64,000 bases of DNA from Parus major (taxonomy: Eukaryota; Chordata; Aves; Passeriformes; Paridae): assembly GCF_001522545.3 (NCBI RefSeq), contig NC_031771.1, positions 30,322,884 to 30,386,883 of the forward strand, written 5' to 3'. Under the pieces are notes generated by a model. That model made no database searches and was not told the DNA's origin. It saw nothing but the letters and a program-made list of their open reading frames with translations. Below, piece by piece: positions 1-12,500 of this stretch (position 1 is its first letter; every line of letters starts with the position of its first letter). The translations under genes were made by a program, and so were the position numbers.

Positions 1-316
1 TGCTATCCTCCCAAGGAAGAAAAAAAGCCTCAAGGCAAGTAATTGAAGAATAAGCCACTAAGATAAATCACAAGGTTTGATGGTTAAGATTCAGGGATAT
101 TTTTTTTTGGTTTAGATTGGGAGAATTGTGGTGACTCTTTTCCCCTTTTAGTTATTTATAGCCAACCACCTATTTTATCTCATATAGGGGTGAAAACAAG
201 GGTGTAGAGTGTCTCATTGGTTCTGAAAAGCCTAATGAGCTGCTACAAATGCCTCAGACAGTTTTCTCAGACCTAGAATAGGATGTGTGAAAACCAAAAA
301 AACTTTAACAAGCATG

Positions 317-322
317 TTTATT
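317..322 (-). terminator. Polyadenylation signal AATAAA
   Basis: AATAAA on the minus strand (TTTATT on plus), about 190 bases past the candidate stop codon. It is followed on the minus strand by a GT/T-rich stretch (TTGTTAAAGTTTTTTTGG), the usual downstream element. It suggests a transcript end near base 295. AATAAA is frequent by chance in AT-rich DNA. Confidence 0.35.
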
Positions 323-510
323 TTACAAAGTTTGACAGACATGCTGCATTCACACTTGTGAGCTGCAGGTTTAAAAGGCTAGGCAGCAATGGACAACACA
401 GGTACATTTTCTTAATTTAAAACATTCTCCAGACAGGCTTTTGGGGGCTCTTGGTTTATAAAACTTTTTTCCAGTAGACCACCATATGCTATCAACATTA
501 TGATCTAATT

Positions 511-563
511 TTAGAGCAGGAAAATGCTGCTCCTCAGTTCCTGACAGCCTTGCTCACAGACAT
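511..563 (-). CDS. Candidate last coding exon with stop codon
   Basis: A strong minus-strand acceptor (CATTTGATTTTCTGCAG, AG 565-564) starts the exon. In the phase set by the 653-746 exon it reads DVCEQGCQELRSSIFLL and stops at TAA (513-511). The exon would continue as 3' UTR to about base 295, where a polyadenylation signal is found at a suitable distance. Confidence 0.3.
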
Positions 564-3500
564 CTGCAGAAAATCAAATGTTTGCAGATTTACATTGCCA
601 CATGTGGCTTGTAAGACAAATCACAAATACAAATTCAGAAAAATAAATTTACCTGTATCAATAAAGTGAGTCCTTTTTTCATTATTGTTGTTGATACAAC
701 TATTATTAGATTTGCTCTTCTGGACAAAATACTTGACAAAACCAAGCTAAGCTTTGTCTGCTTGATATAGAAAAATAAAAGATGAATTAAGAATCCTAAA
801 TTCCATTAATGATGATGATACCTACCAGGACCCAGTTAACGGATGCCAAGGTATGTTAGTCAGAGTGAATGTGACAGATGAGTTATATTACAATGGATTA
901 CATATGGTATTCGGCTTTTCAAATTAAAAAGTGAACTGTGACACCATCAGGCTATTTTTATAGAGGGCAGTGGGAGTAGGTTATATTCCTGATTAAGAAA
1001 TCTAAAATAAGCAAAGTAAGAATGGGTCACCTTAGGAATTAACATGTTTAAAGAGAAATATAATGCATTAAAAGAAAATTACTGTGCTCCAGATGCTACT
1101 ACCAGATACTATGGTGTTCTAGATTGTGATACCAGTCCATTTTCTCCCTTACTTTAGCATTTTGATCTTTTTTTTTCTACTTTATGCATTGATATAAACT
1201 GTAAATATAATGCAACAGCTCTCTCTTAATTTTAAATATGTCATAATACTAAAGGGAAAAACTTCTAATGAGTTCTTAAGGTTTTATTTCTTTTGTTATA
1301 GGGAGTTCTACTTGGCTGGTTATGTTCTGTTTGAGGGATGGGGTTATGGGGTTTTTTGGGTTGCTCTTTTGTTTGCTTGTTGTTTGGACTTTTCTGTTTT
1401 TTTTATTGACTCAGCAAGACCAGAAAAAGAAGGAACAGGAAAGTAAAAGAAGGAACTAAACTTTAGTGAGCCAACAGGTGTTACAGCCTGTAAGTCACTT
1501 GTCACAGTGAAATGAAGACCCCATGCCAATAAAAGACTTGTTCCTCAAAAAAAAGACACACAAGTAGAGATGGGTAGAAGAGTAAGTAGTAATCGGTGTT
1601 GGACAGTTCTAGTCATGTGTCTCTGTTCTTCTACATAGCTCAGAACTTGAGTTCACTCACATCTTTTGTCAAGTTTTTCAAAATGGCTCAGAATTGACGC
1701 CATACTTAAAAACTAGAAAAAAACAAACCTAAACCCTACCACACCTGTCTCAGCAACCAATTGTTTTTGAAAAAGACAATTACAGACTTTATTTCATTAG
1801 TAGGTAGTTTTAGCAATGCTCATAGGGATCAGATTAAATTCTCAACTAATACGTGACTTGAGCCACTCAAAATCCTAAGCTCCTTCAGCAATTATTGAGA
1901 TTTGGTTAAACAATATAGAGGTCTGTTAATGAACATCACAGATGAGGAGGCATTCTCTGCCATTGCTGCTATCCAGATGTGCTTAATTACTACACAATAA
2001 AACATTGTTTACAGCTTTAACTAAGGGAAAAAAAAAAATAGGGGATGTCTTTTTTCCTAAAAACAACACTTTAATTTTGACTTCTTCCGCCCATCCAACT
2101 TCACGTATGCGCTTTGTGACAATACTCCATTAAGACTGAGGAGTTCTTCCTTCCTAGACTTCCTAGTTATACAAAGACCAACTATATGTTGATGAAGGAC
2201 TGCAATTTCTGCATAAAAGAGTCAGATATAGTAACAGAGTCTAGAGATTCACTACCTTTCCTCTCATTAATGAGCAAACTCTCAGAAATACAAAACCTCA
2301 GAAAAGCAAGATAACGTAATAGGCATTTCACTTATTCAGAAAGCTACACAGGGTCATTCTCCATGAAAGAGGAAAACTTATTTTTAACATTAGATTAGGT
2401 CCATATTGAAAGTCATGCGCTCTCTTCTCTTTTTCTATCGTTCCTTTTAAAAGATAATGGGAAATATGACAGAAAGAAGAAAAAAATGAAAACAAAGTAT
2501 TTCCAACTTTCACCTTCTCTTGCCTTCTTTCGTGCTTGTCTTAGGACACTTCCTCTCCCTGCAGCCATCACAAAGATTCCTCAAAACATACCTCTTCCTT
2601 CTCTGGACTGAGCATGCCATCCAGATGTATGACTTAGAACACTCACTGCTTGGAAGGATTCACAAAGCATTCCTAGGCAAAGAGTTTTGATGTTTCTAGG
2701 TACTAAGCCTGCTTTAGCATTCAAATTAGTTTTTATGTCAAATTTGGGAGTAAGGGAGTGGATGGGGGTGAATGTGTCAAAACATAAACCTCCAGATTTC
2801 ATTCAGCCCAACCAATTATTTAATACACCAGTAAAAAGAGGCTCAACAAAATGGAAGAGCTCCCCTCTGAAGGTGAAAAAAGAGACAGTTAAGTTCCACA
2901 CTTCAGTTTCATTTCTAAATACTTCATGTGGAAATGTGTGAAGTCAGAAAAACTTTACTTAAGCGGAAGTAAACAAAGATGACATTGTCTTCTCTTGCAA
3001 CAAGGAAAAGATGCAAGTAAAAACATTTCTAGGTTAATTCTTTAAATAAGGAAGCAAACCACTGTCCTAGTGACAGCTCAAATCAGTGGGAGGGGGCATG
3101 GCCAAGACAATGTGTTATTCAATGCCATCTTACGTTATGGCTGGGGGCAGGGGAAAGGGAAGAAGGGGTAGAGTTTCCAGTCAGGAACAAGTGCAGGGTG
3201 CAGTGCTGCTGACTATGGACATGTTACATCAGGCTTTGGTGAGCATTTGTGCATCTAAATCTCCCTCTCTTTGTACACTTTTGCTAATTGTATTATTGCT
3301 GTTGCTGTTTGTTTTATCGCATTGTTGTTTTAAGTAAACTGTTCCTATTTCATCCCGCAATCTTTACTTTTTTGTGTCTTCACTTCTCAACTCCAACCCC
3401 AGAGTTGCAAAATGGCCAAAAAGGTTGCAGCTGACAGTCAGGTGAGCCTCTGGTCACACGCAAACATGTTCACCAAAACCTGACATGCCCACAACAGCTG

Positions 3501-6500
3501 GCAGCACCCCACCCCAACCACTCCATCCACCACGCTTGCTCCCAACCAGAAACCATGCCTTTCCTTCCCTATCCCCACCCCTAACCACAATGTAGGATGG
3601 TATCGAATAATGCAGTGTCCTGGCCATGCCCCCACCCACTGATCTGGACCAGAACTAGGACAAAAACATATAAATATGACAACAGGGGCACAAAATGGCA
3701 AGAGTTTTCATGATGGGAGAACCTCATTTCCCACTTCGCAGCTAAAAGCTCTGTCTCCCTTCTAACTGGAATTTGTATGTCAAAAATGTCTCCATGAGAA
3801 ATCAAAATCACAAAAACCAGACATCCTCTTTGTCAGGCATTAATGAGCACCATTATGGAATGATTCTTCAGACAGCAAACTAAGTGATGTAGGGGAGGTG
3901 CTTCAATTTGAATGACATCCTTCAGGAACAAGGAAGGAAAGGTACTACACAGCACTTTGGGAAAGAATTAGAAGAGGACAGGTCTTGTAATCCTATCCCT
4001 TAGAGGGGACTGTAATAAAGGCTTCATAATCGAGGCCTCTGTACCAATCTTAAATTAATTTAGATAATATCAAGATTGTCCAATCTCCTACAAGCATTCA
4101 ACCTGCTTCTTTGGAAGTAAGGAATTTGACACCACAGAAAAACAAGCCAGATTATTTCTTACCATTGGGCCCTTAATAGTCCCAACATAGTATTTGAAAG
4201 CTACAGATTCATTATATTTATGTGAATACTAAGTCACATAGAAGTAACCTTTCAAAAAAGATTCTTCACACTGAAATATAAAGAACCTCTGGGATCTATC
4301 AAAAAGGAGAAAGGAAGACAATTCACTCAATAGGTTTTAAGAGTAAGAGAATAAACAAATGCAAGTGAACAAAATCACACTGCAGACAGTGCTTTCTTCA
4401 TTCATTCAAGTACAATTCAACACTTACAGAACATAATTATGGAAATTCTCTCACTTTTTATTAGAAATGCACAGATGTAAGAGCAAACATATTTTTATGC
4501 ATGATGCTTTCCTGCATCATGCACCGAAAGAAAAAAGAAACCTGTAGGATCTAAAGATTATCTTTTATCCTTTGATCCTAAAAGAAGTTTTTTTGCAACC
4601 ATCAAAGAAATACTATATAATTATAAGTGCAGGACAATAAAACGAGGAAAAGAAAGAATCCATAGATATTCCCTATCTCAACTGGCACAAATAACATTTC
4701 CTTAGACCATCTGCTCCTCTTTAGGTATAAAAGCTTCTAAAACAGATTAGGATATTTAACAACCATCCTGCAGAAAAGTTTCCTGTTGCTAAGAAACAGG
4801 AAGTAAAATCATATAGCCAAGGTCAGCTATTAGTGAACTGATTCTGGCTGATAAAATTCTTGACCTAATTTGACATATTTCCTAAGGATTCAAATACATT
4901 GTTTGTTTAGGCTGGACTATTTTCATATTCTGCTTAGAGTTTTTACATTTGCATGGAGGTGATGAATAAAAGTACAATGGTGTTCAGTGAACAGTGACAG
5001 AATGTTGCTTTGCCTAGGGAAATCAACAGGGAATTAAAGTACTCACTCTTGAGGAGTTCAAAAATTCATCACATTTTGTATAACCTTTCATTTTTGACAA
5101 CTTTTTCATACACAGACTTTAGTTCTAGGTTTAAGTCAAAGGTCAAGGCTTCTAACACACCACTTCTTTCGACAGGCAAATTAAAGGCAAGGATTTCACT
5201 TCAGACACCACTTCTACAAGCATGAAATAAGGCATTATTCTCTTGCTATTCCCAGCTCATTGATTCAGCTGCACTCCCCCTCAAAAATTAAGAAATCCAA
5301 ACCACCTCTATACCAAGTAAAATAAAAAAATAAAATGTGTTAATATAGTGAAATTACTGTACAGCCTCCAGTTGTGCAACTTCAAAAAGAGCACTCAGAA
5401 CAAGCCACGTGTTTGCTACATAAACATGTAGGAAAACACATCTTAAAAAACACTGAGTAACCCAGTATTATTATCCATGAAGTTTAATGAATTATGATTT
5501 TTTTTTCCAAAAAGACAAAACAAAACATCATCATTACTTTAAAGGCTTCCAAGAGAACAAGATAAGGGAAGTTTGAAGATTTGTTTTAAAAGTATTGTTC
5601 TTCCCTACAAAGCTGTAGGGACACATGGAAGCAATCAGATACTTTGACGTTTCCCCTTCTACTCTCCCTACAAGTCTGTATGGCTCTTATCAAGTAGCAC
5701 ATCCAAGAATTTCCCCTCCCTTCATTGTAGGGAGTTAATTAAACTACATACAAGGCCCTGGAAAACAACATGGTCTAGGACACAAAAAATACCATGTTAC
5801 AGTCTACTGAACATTAAAAAAAGATACAAACTAAACAACATATAAACTGCAATGCATCCTACAAATAGCCTAAACAAAACTGCTAGGCAGTGTCTGTCCC
5901 CTACGCAGTCCTTCCCACCGGTTTGCTGCATACGCCAGATATAATGCATGTTCAAGTACAGAACTACAAATGTTTATCTTGGTGCCTACATTTCTCAGTC
6001 TGAAAAGGCAGTTCCCAAAATTATAGCATGTACCACACGGCTGTTCTTCTGGCTCTTGCAAAATACCTCTTGCTTACCAAGCTTGTACCTGACGTAACTG
6101 TCTGAACTCATAAAAATAGTTCCCTCTTGCTGCCTCCTATTTGTTCTCTGTATTTTCTACTTATTATCTCCCCTGAAGGTAACAGCAGTGATAACACACC
6201 TTTTAAGAAAAAAGGGAACCCAACAGTGATAATGCCACACATCGGTGCTGAAATAGCCAAGGATAAAAAAAGGTCAAACTGCCTCCTGCACTCCCAAAGT
6301 TTCTTAATGACATCAAAAGATGCTGGTACCTTCAGAGAGCCTCTATACCCATTCAAAAATGCTTGTATTAATTATTAATTTACTATTATTGATAACGTTG
6401 AGATATATGTATGAAATAAAAACATTTATATTAAAAATAAATTGTCTAATTTGATATTTAACATGATAATATAACATGATAATATATCTAACATGATATT

Positions 6501-9500
6501 TAATCATAAACACTGTCTAGTCTTTTTCCTTCCCCTCTGATGGGCTCTTCATTTATGGTTTAAATTTGAGCACTCTAGTGATACAGAAGATTTTTCTAAA
6601 CTGTAAATTAGTTCAAGATGTTTCTTCCTTTGACACCTTCTATTGCTACCAACAGTTCTCATGTTGACAATGAAACTGAAGGCTGTTCCAGTCTGTAACT
6701 GGACAGTGGCTTCATGTCAGCCTGAAACTGGTAACAGGGAAGGTTACTGCAGCAGAAATCTTCATCAGCTCTTATAAAAGGGGAAGATATTAACTTGAAA
6801 TATCCCACTCATGCTCATCCTCCCAGAGATCTGATTCACTCCCAATCTGAAACTCACACACAAGTGACACAATTGTCCAAGTGGTCTTACCAGGATCACC
6901 TGTACGTGACAAAAAGGACAAGGGGCACCAGCTAACAACTCCTCACTATTGGAATTTCTAGGTCTCTTCTCAATTGCCAGCAATAAACTACTTCTTGGAC
7001 AGACCTTCATAGCTTTTAAGAGCCATTGTGGAGTGGCTCCTAAATATCTCTCCTGAGATAAGAACCTTACTTATCTCAGTCTCCATATTTATTAAGCTAT
7101 GCTGTTTTCCTTAATTTTTGGGGAAAATAGGAAAAGTATTGGTACACATAAAAAGCTTTCACTGACAAAACATCTGCTCTTTCAGACAGCAGGCATCCTG
7201 GTCTTAACATAAGCATTCCTCAGTCTTACCCCTGACAATGGTGTCCTCCGAACTACATTTTTGAAGAGCTGTTCTTCATTATCACAGGCCTTTCTTTTAA
7301 CCCTTCTGCTCTTTCTGGTGGTTAAAGACACCATTTCTACTTCACTCATACCAATCCTAATATTTCTATTACAGCTCTCTAGAAAAGGTTAACAAAGTTA
7401 AGCCAAGTCATCACAAACAGCCGTCATTGTCATTCCTGGAAATCCCAGCAAAGAAGCCAAAAGCTGGTGAGTACCAAAAGTATCTGGACAATGCCCTCAG
7501 GTACATGACATGATTCTTGGGGGTAATCCTGTGTAAGTTTCTTTAAATTCTGTTTCCTAAATGCCCATCTGCAAAGACCATTCCCCATTACCCCATAAAT
7601 CATAGGTTTTAGTCTTTCATAAGGACAAGGTACCATATGGGAAGGTTTCCAAGGGATAATTAAAAATACCAACATACAGTATCTTTATGGATAACAGCAT
7701 ACATTTTTCCTCATAAAGGAAAATTATTCCTCATAATACTTTTACTTCCTGCCTTAACAGCATTTGTCTCCTCTGTCTTGATTTTGGCCGTGGACCAGAG
7801 AGCGCACCATGTGCTCAGAACTTCCCACAATACCAATACAGATATGCAAGTAGGGAATCCTCTTCCCTAAAGAAAATGGTTTTGGCATCTGTGCAACAAC
7901 TGTTTATCGAATGCTCATACTTCCAACAGCTAAGAAGCTTCACACTTAATGCTTTCCACTGAGAACTCAAGTTCTCAACAAATACATTTCTCTACTACAC
8001 AGTACATAAACTAACAAAATTAGGAAAGAGGACTTACTATGAAGGAAGTAACTGGAGAAAGATGAAATAGAGAATGAAGGAAAAAGTAGGTAAATCTCAA
8101 TAAACATCAGATTGATTCCAAAAACCTACCATAAGCAAATAAATGCTGATGTGCAGAAAGCGGACTAGACCCCTACCTCTAGCTAGGCCTTTCAGAAAAC
8201 TTTTAAGTTAACCATTTGTAATTACTTTATTTTCAAGGTATGGTGTCAATCTAACAATTTCCAACCTAAACATAAAACTACTCAAGGTATTCTTTTTGTT
8301 ACAGAACATTCCCTAATGGGAACCAAGCAATATTTCCAGGCAGAAATGCCCACAATTGTCAAATGTTTTGCAACCTGAAATGGCCTCTGTTATTTCCAAG
8401 TATTTGCAGTACCTGGCAGTTCTGCAATCCTTAAAACATTTGTCACCGGACAAACACAAAGCCTAAGTTTAAAAGTGGACTGAAAGCCAGAGAAAATGGC
8501 TTGATTCCTAACAGTCTGAATATTATGCCAAAATAAGCAGTCAGTTAGTTTAACACCGTCAAAACCAAATCCTGCTTAATATTCATAATAATGAGAGCTG
8601 TGGCAGAATATTAACTTTTTAGCATCATGAAGTTCAAGATAGGAAACATTCATATCATGTCCTGTAAGAAGTGTGGCGCTTATGCCTGTTTATTCCAGAC
8701 TCAAAGCTTAGGTAGGTGTTTGGTAAGGATGCTACATTTGTCCACCAAGAGAACTTATAGCACTGACTGAAACTTGTCCTCTGAAGCATGACACCCTTGC
8801 CCCAGTTGTTCCTGCTACCATATAATTTCTGTTACTTAATTGAAAAAAATTAGAAAATATGTTATTTGTTGATTCAGCATAAAAAAAAAATTGATCTGCC
8901 ATTAAATTATTTTACATTTCTTGCCTACGAGAAAGGTCAACCCTCTTGGGTCTAGCTGAGAACAACTACTTTCATTTTGCCTAAAAAAAAAAAAATTATA
9001 TTCATAACCAAAGTGGCTAGTGCAAGTGATGATAAGAACTTGTAGGTTTGTTTGTAATACCACACTTGCTGCTTAACAGTAAATACATCAAGGATGTATA
9101 TCTGGATATTTGAATCTTTCAACTCACATGATTATTCAGATTTTGAAGCTCCTCTGCAGTCTTCTTCTCACTGCCTGTCTGAACAGGTGAACTTACAAAG
9201 AAATAGGTATTGTGGGAAATATGTGGAAACAGCGTTGACCTCCAACTCTACATATCTCATTCTAGACAGAAGCACAGAGGATAGGCTCTACCACTGTCAC
9301 AGTCTGAACAAACTTGATAACCATTTAAAATGCAAAAATGGAAGTGTAGCAACTGTGTCTGACAAGGAACCCTCACCCCTGCAAGGCAAAATGTTACATT
9401 TAATTGCTATCTGATTTTATACTTGAAAGATGCATCTATTTCACTCAGATAAAGTCCTTGCTGGAACAGATATAGTCACAAATATTTTGATATGCCTGTC

Positions 9501-12500
9501 TACTCCTGGATTTCTACAGCTGGGAGAAAAAATTCCAGCAGATAAACCAGTGATATTTCTAATCACAGCAATGGCTGAGGTTTACTTCAGTTTAGCACAT
9601 GCCTTCACCAGTACACAGAAGACATCTGCAAAGATAGGTACACAAACTGCTCCAGAACCAGCATTAGGAAGTTTTATCTCATCATCATCATCATTAAAAC
9701 AATGATTTTATTTCATCATTTATCTCATCAGACTTGTGAAAAAGAACCAACAAATTAAGTAATGATTACAGTAACAGAGCATTATATAAGAGCATTATAT
9801 AGCTCCTGGACTAAAGGCAGAGCACAGACAGCTCTGAAATCAGGGAGAAGGATAATGTGTTAAAATAGGCAGTTGTTACAATAAGGTAGAGATCTGAAAG
9901 ATTTGACCTTGTTAAGAGAATGCACTCCTGTATTTCTCCACCAGTTTCTGTTACTCTTTCTTCTCCTCCATACCTCCATGCTTCTTTTTTCTTTGAAAGC
10001 CTCATGATTTGTCAAGTTTTTCTGAGGTTTGTTTGTTGTTTGGTTGGGTTTTTTTTTTAAGTCTCAAAAGAATTAATGGGATGAGAAAACAGCTTTCTGG
10101 GAGCTCTACCCAGGATGTTTCCTTGGCCATGAATAACTAACTAGTTTTGAAAACAGCATTGCTCTATTTCAGTTGCTGAGCAGGTGGTCCGTTTAATCTT
10201 AAAAGTTATGTCTGTTAGTTAAGTGTTCATGTAAATATTTCATTAAGCTTCCTGGCTTATAATAAGCATCACTTAACACTATTTTATGCAACACAAGCTG
10301 CAGAAATCATTCTACCGGGGGGGGGGGGGAAAGATGCATGAGATGTGAATAACTGCAGTTGTGTGCAGTGAGGGGCTGGGTAATATCAAAGGGAAAAAAG
10401 AACATGAATTCTAAGTTAAATATGCCTAGTTAGAAAGAGACATTTTGCTTCGCCTCATCATCTTACAGCCTAAGCAAATAAGCTCACATTATCCCTATAT
10501 TCTCTTACAATCTTATTCAATTATTTTCAAAAATCTGCCCTTAAAAATTACTTTATAAGTAGCTTAAGAAAGTACAGGATATGTTTTCCCACAACATCTT
10601 ACAATAAATTCAATTCTATAACATATTTTGTCATCACAAAAGATATCTATTTGTGCTGCAAAGCAATGAAGATAAAAGGTCTTAACCATGAGCAACTTTT
10701 TAGCTGTTGAGATGCTAACAGTCACTCCATTTGAATTTCTGTTAAGTAGAGGGGTCCTGTCAGGTTCACTGTTGTTCTCCCAGAATACTACCACTTAAAC
10801 ACTACCACAAGTTGCCTGCCTTCTCTGCCAATTTTTCATGCCATCATCTGTTTTATTTCCTGGCATTCCTCTCTTGGCAAGTGATTTAAATCATCCTAAG
10901 ATGCAAATAACACACAGGATATTAATTATACTTTGAACAGCATTTTTATTCCCATTTTTATTTTTTTTAACATTGAGAAAGGAAACCTTTCCCTCAGAGA
11001 ATTTTAAGGATCATATTCTCAGTCTCTTATATTTATTCCTTCGTGAAATAAAGAAACCATCCTATTATTAGCCTAAAAAGCAGCATGGCCTGTCATGGCA
11101 CAGAAGAGTGCAATTCACCAGCCTTGCAGTAACAAAGTTTTCTGCACTTAAACAGTATTACTGTAGAGATGGTGAGGCATAAAGCTGTAATTGAGAGATC
11201 CAAAATAGGCTTCAATTCTTATTTAACTAAAGGTGAAATGGAAAAGTAATATTTTGAGGGAAAAAAAAAAAATAGATAATTTTTTCCATTTCCAGTAAAG
11301 CACCTGCATTCTTTCTGTGCATTTAACATGATGCAACAAGAACTGTGACGCTAGGAGAAGGAATTACAGCCACTGTAAAGCATGAAGCCCTATTATGGAA
11401 CTGCACAGCCAATAAAGCAGTAAAGCATGGACAAACTTACAGCTCTGGAATGGCTGTTTCAAGAGAATAAAAGCAAAACTCATCAAGCTGCAGTCCTACA
11501 CAGCCCACAACACCACAGAGAAAAGCAGAAAGGGAACTGGAGTAAGCTTTGCACTACTCCCCAGTAATACTTAAGTAGGAAGATAGGTGTGAGGCTAAAG
11601 TATTACAAGTGAGAGCAGAATTCTCTCTTATGAACCTGCTAAACCAAAAGGTACTTATTATAATATAACATCATTGCTAAATATAGACAGGATACCTGGC
11701 TCAGAAATGTCTCCAGACACTAGCAGGTTGAGGCTGGCACAGTCTCTACAGCAAGCAAGCATTAAAAGTCCTTTGGCTTCAGAAGCAATCATCTAATTCT
11801 TCTATAGATTAGATCCTGATTTCCAGATTGGGCACCCAGAATGACATTACAAAATACGCTGCAAATAAAAAAAAAAAAAATTAAATAAAAAAACCAAAAA
11901 CAAACCAGCTCCAGCTTCAAACAGGACCTATGTGGGTAAAGAAGCCATATAAGCCATATCTCCAGGGTAATATTTAGCTGCCTAAGTACAAAAAACACTT
12001 TTCCTCCATTGTGTATTCAGCATGCACTATAAAATGAGGTTAGAGCTCTACAGATAAAAAATGTCATACAGCTCTGATTTATCCCCAGCACATCAGAATT
12101 TTGAGCAATGGTTCTATGGAAAGAGGGCAGAAAAGTATGGAAAAAGGTATTATATGCAGCTGTAATACATACTCACATACACCAAAGAAACCTGCAGAGT
12201 AACTGGGGTCTGCTGTAATAGCCAAAGCAGGTAACAGTGCCGAGGTGTTATTACGCTGTGGTCAAGAACTCAAATTGGACACTTAGTCTGCACTGCTGTC
12301 ACACTAGCACCTCGACCTGGCTTCAGCTGGGCACACCTGCCTGCCTTCACACTCAAATCACAGAAACAGTGTTGCTCTGCTTAACAAGCTCCTTGTCATC
12401 CTCTCATTAGTAACCTCATCTGAATCACATCCTACCACATTGATTCTTATTTTATTTTTTAGCACATTACTTTTCTAGCCTAGACTCTGAATATTACCTC

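Larger units (their letters stand above)
749..6890 (-). other. Putative intron region between candidate exons; further exons possible
   Basis: AT-rich, CpG-poor sequence with the LTR-like pair at 3.06-3.67 kb. The best extra exon candidate is 2592-2672 on the minus strand (acceptor TTTGCCTAG, donor GAAGAG|GTATGT, open frame MLCESFQAVSVLSHTSGWHA and onward, phase 1 in and 1 out). Weaker candidates lie near 4.2 kb and at 5.9-6.2 kb. None could be joined in phase to both neighbours. Confidence 0.3.

Noticed and set aside
6076..6160. Exon-like segment ending CTTG|GTAAGC followed by a coding-like frame at 5870-6000
   Set aside because: Joining the two creates a TGA at the junction. The AGAACAA... 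acceptor lacks a pyrimidine tract.
9094..9705. Two consecutive plus-strand frames of 106 and 91 codons
   Set aside because: They lie on the strand opposite the candidate gene, lack splice context and known motifs, and are compatible with chance.
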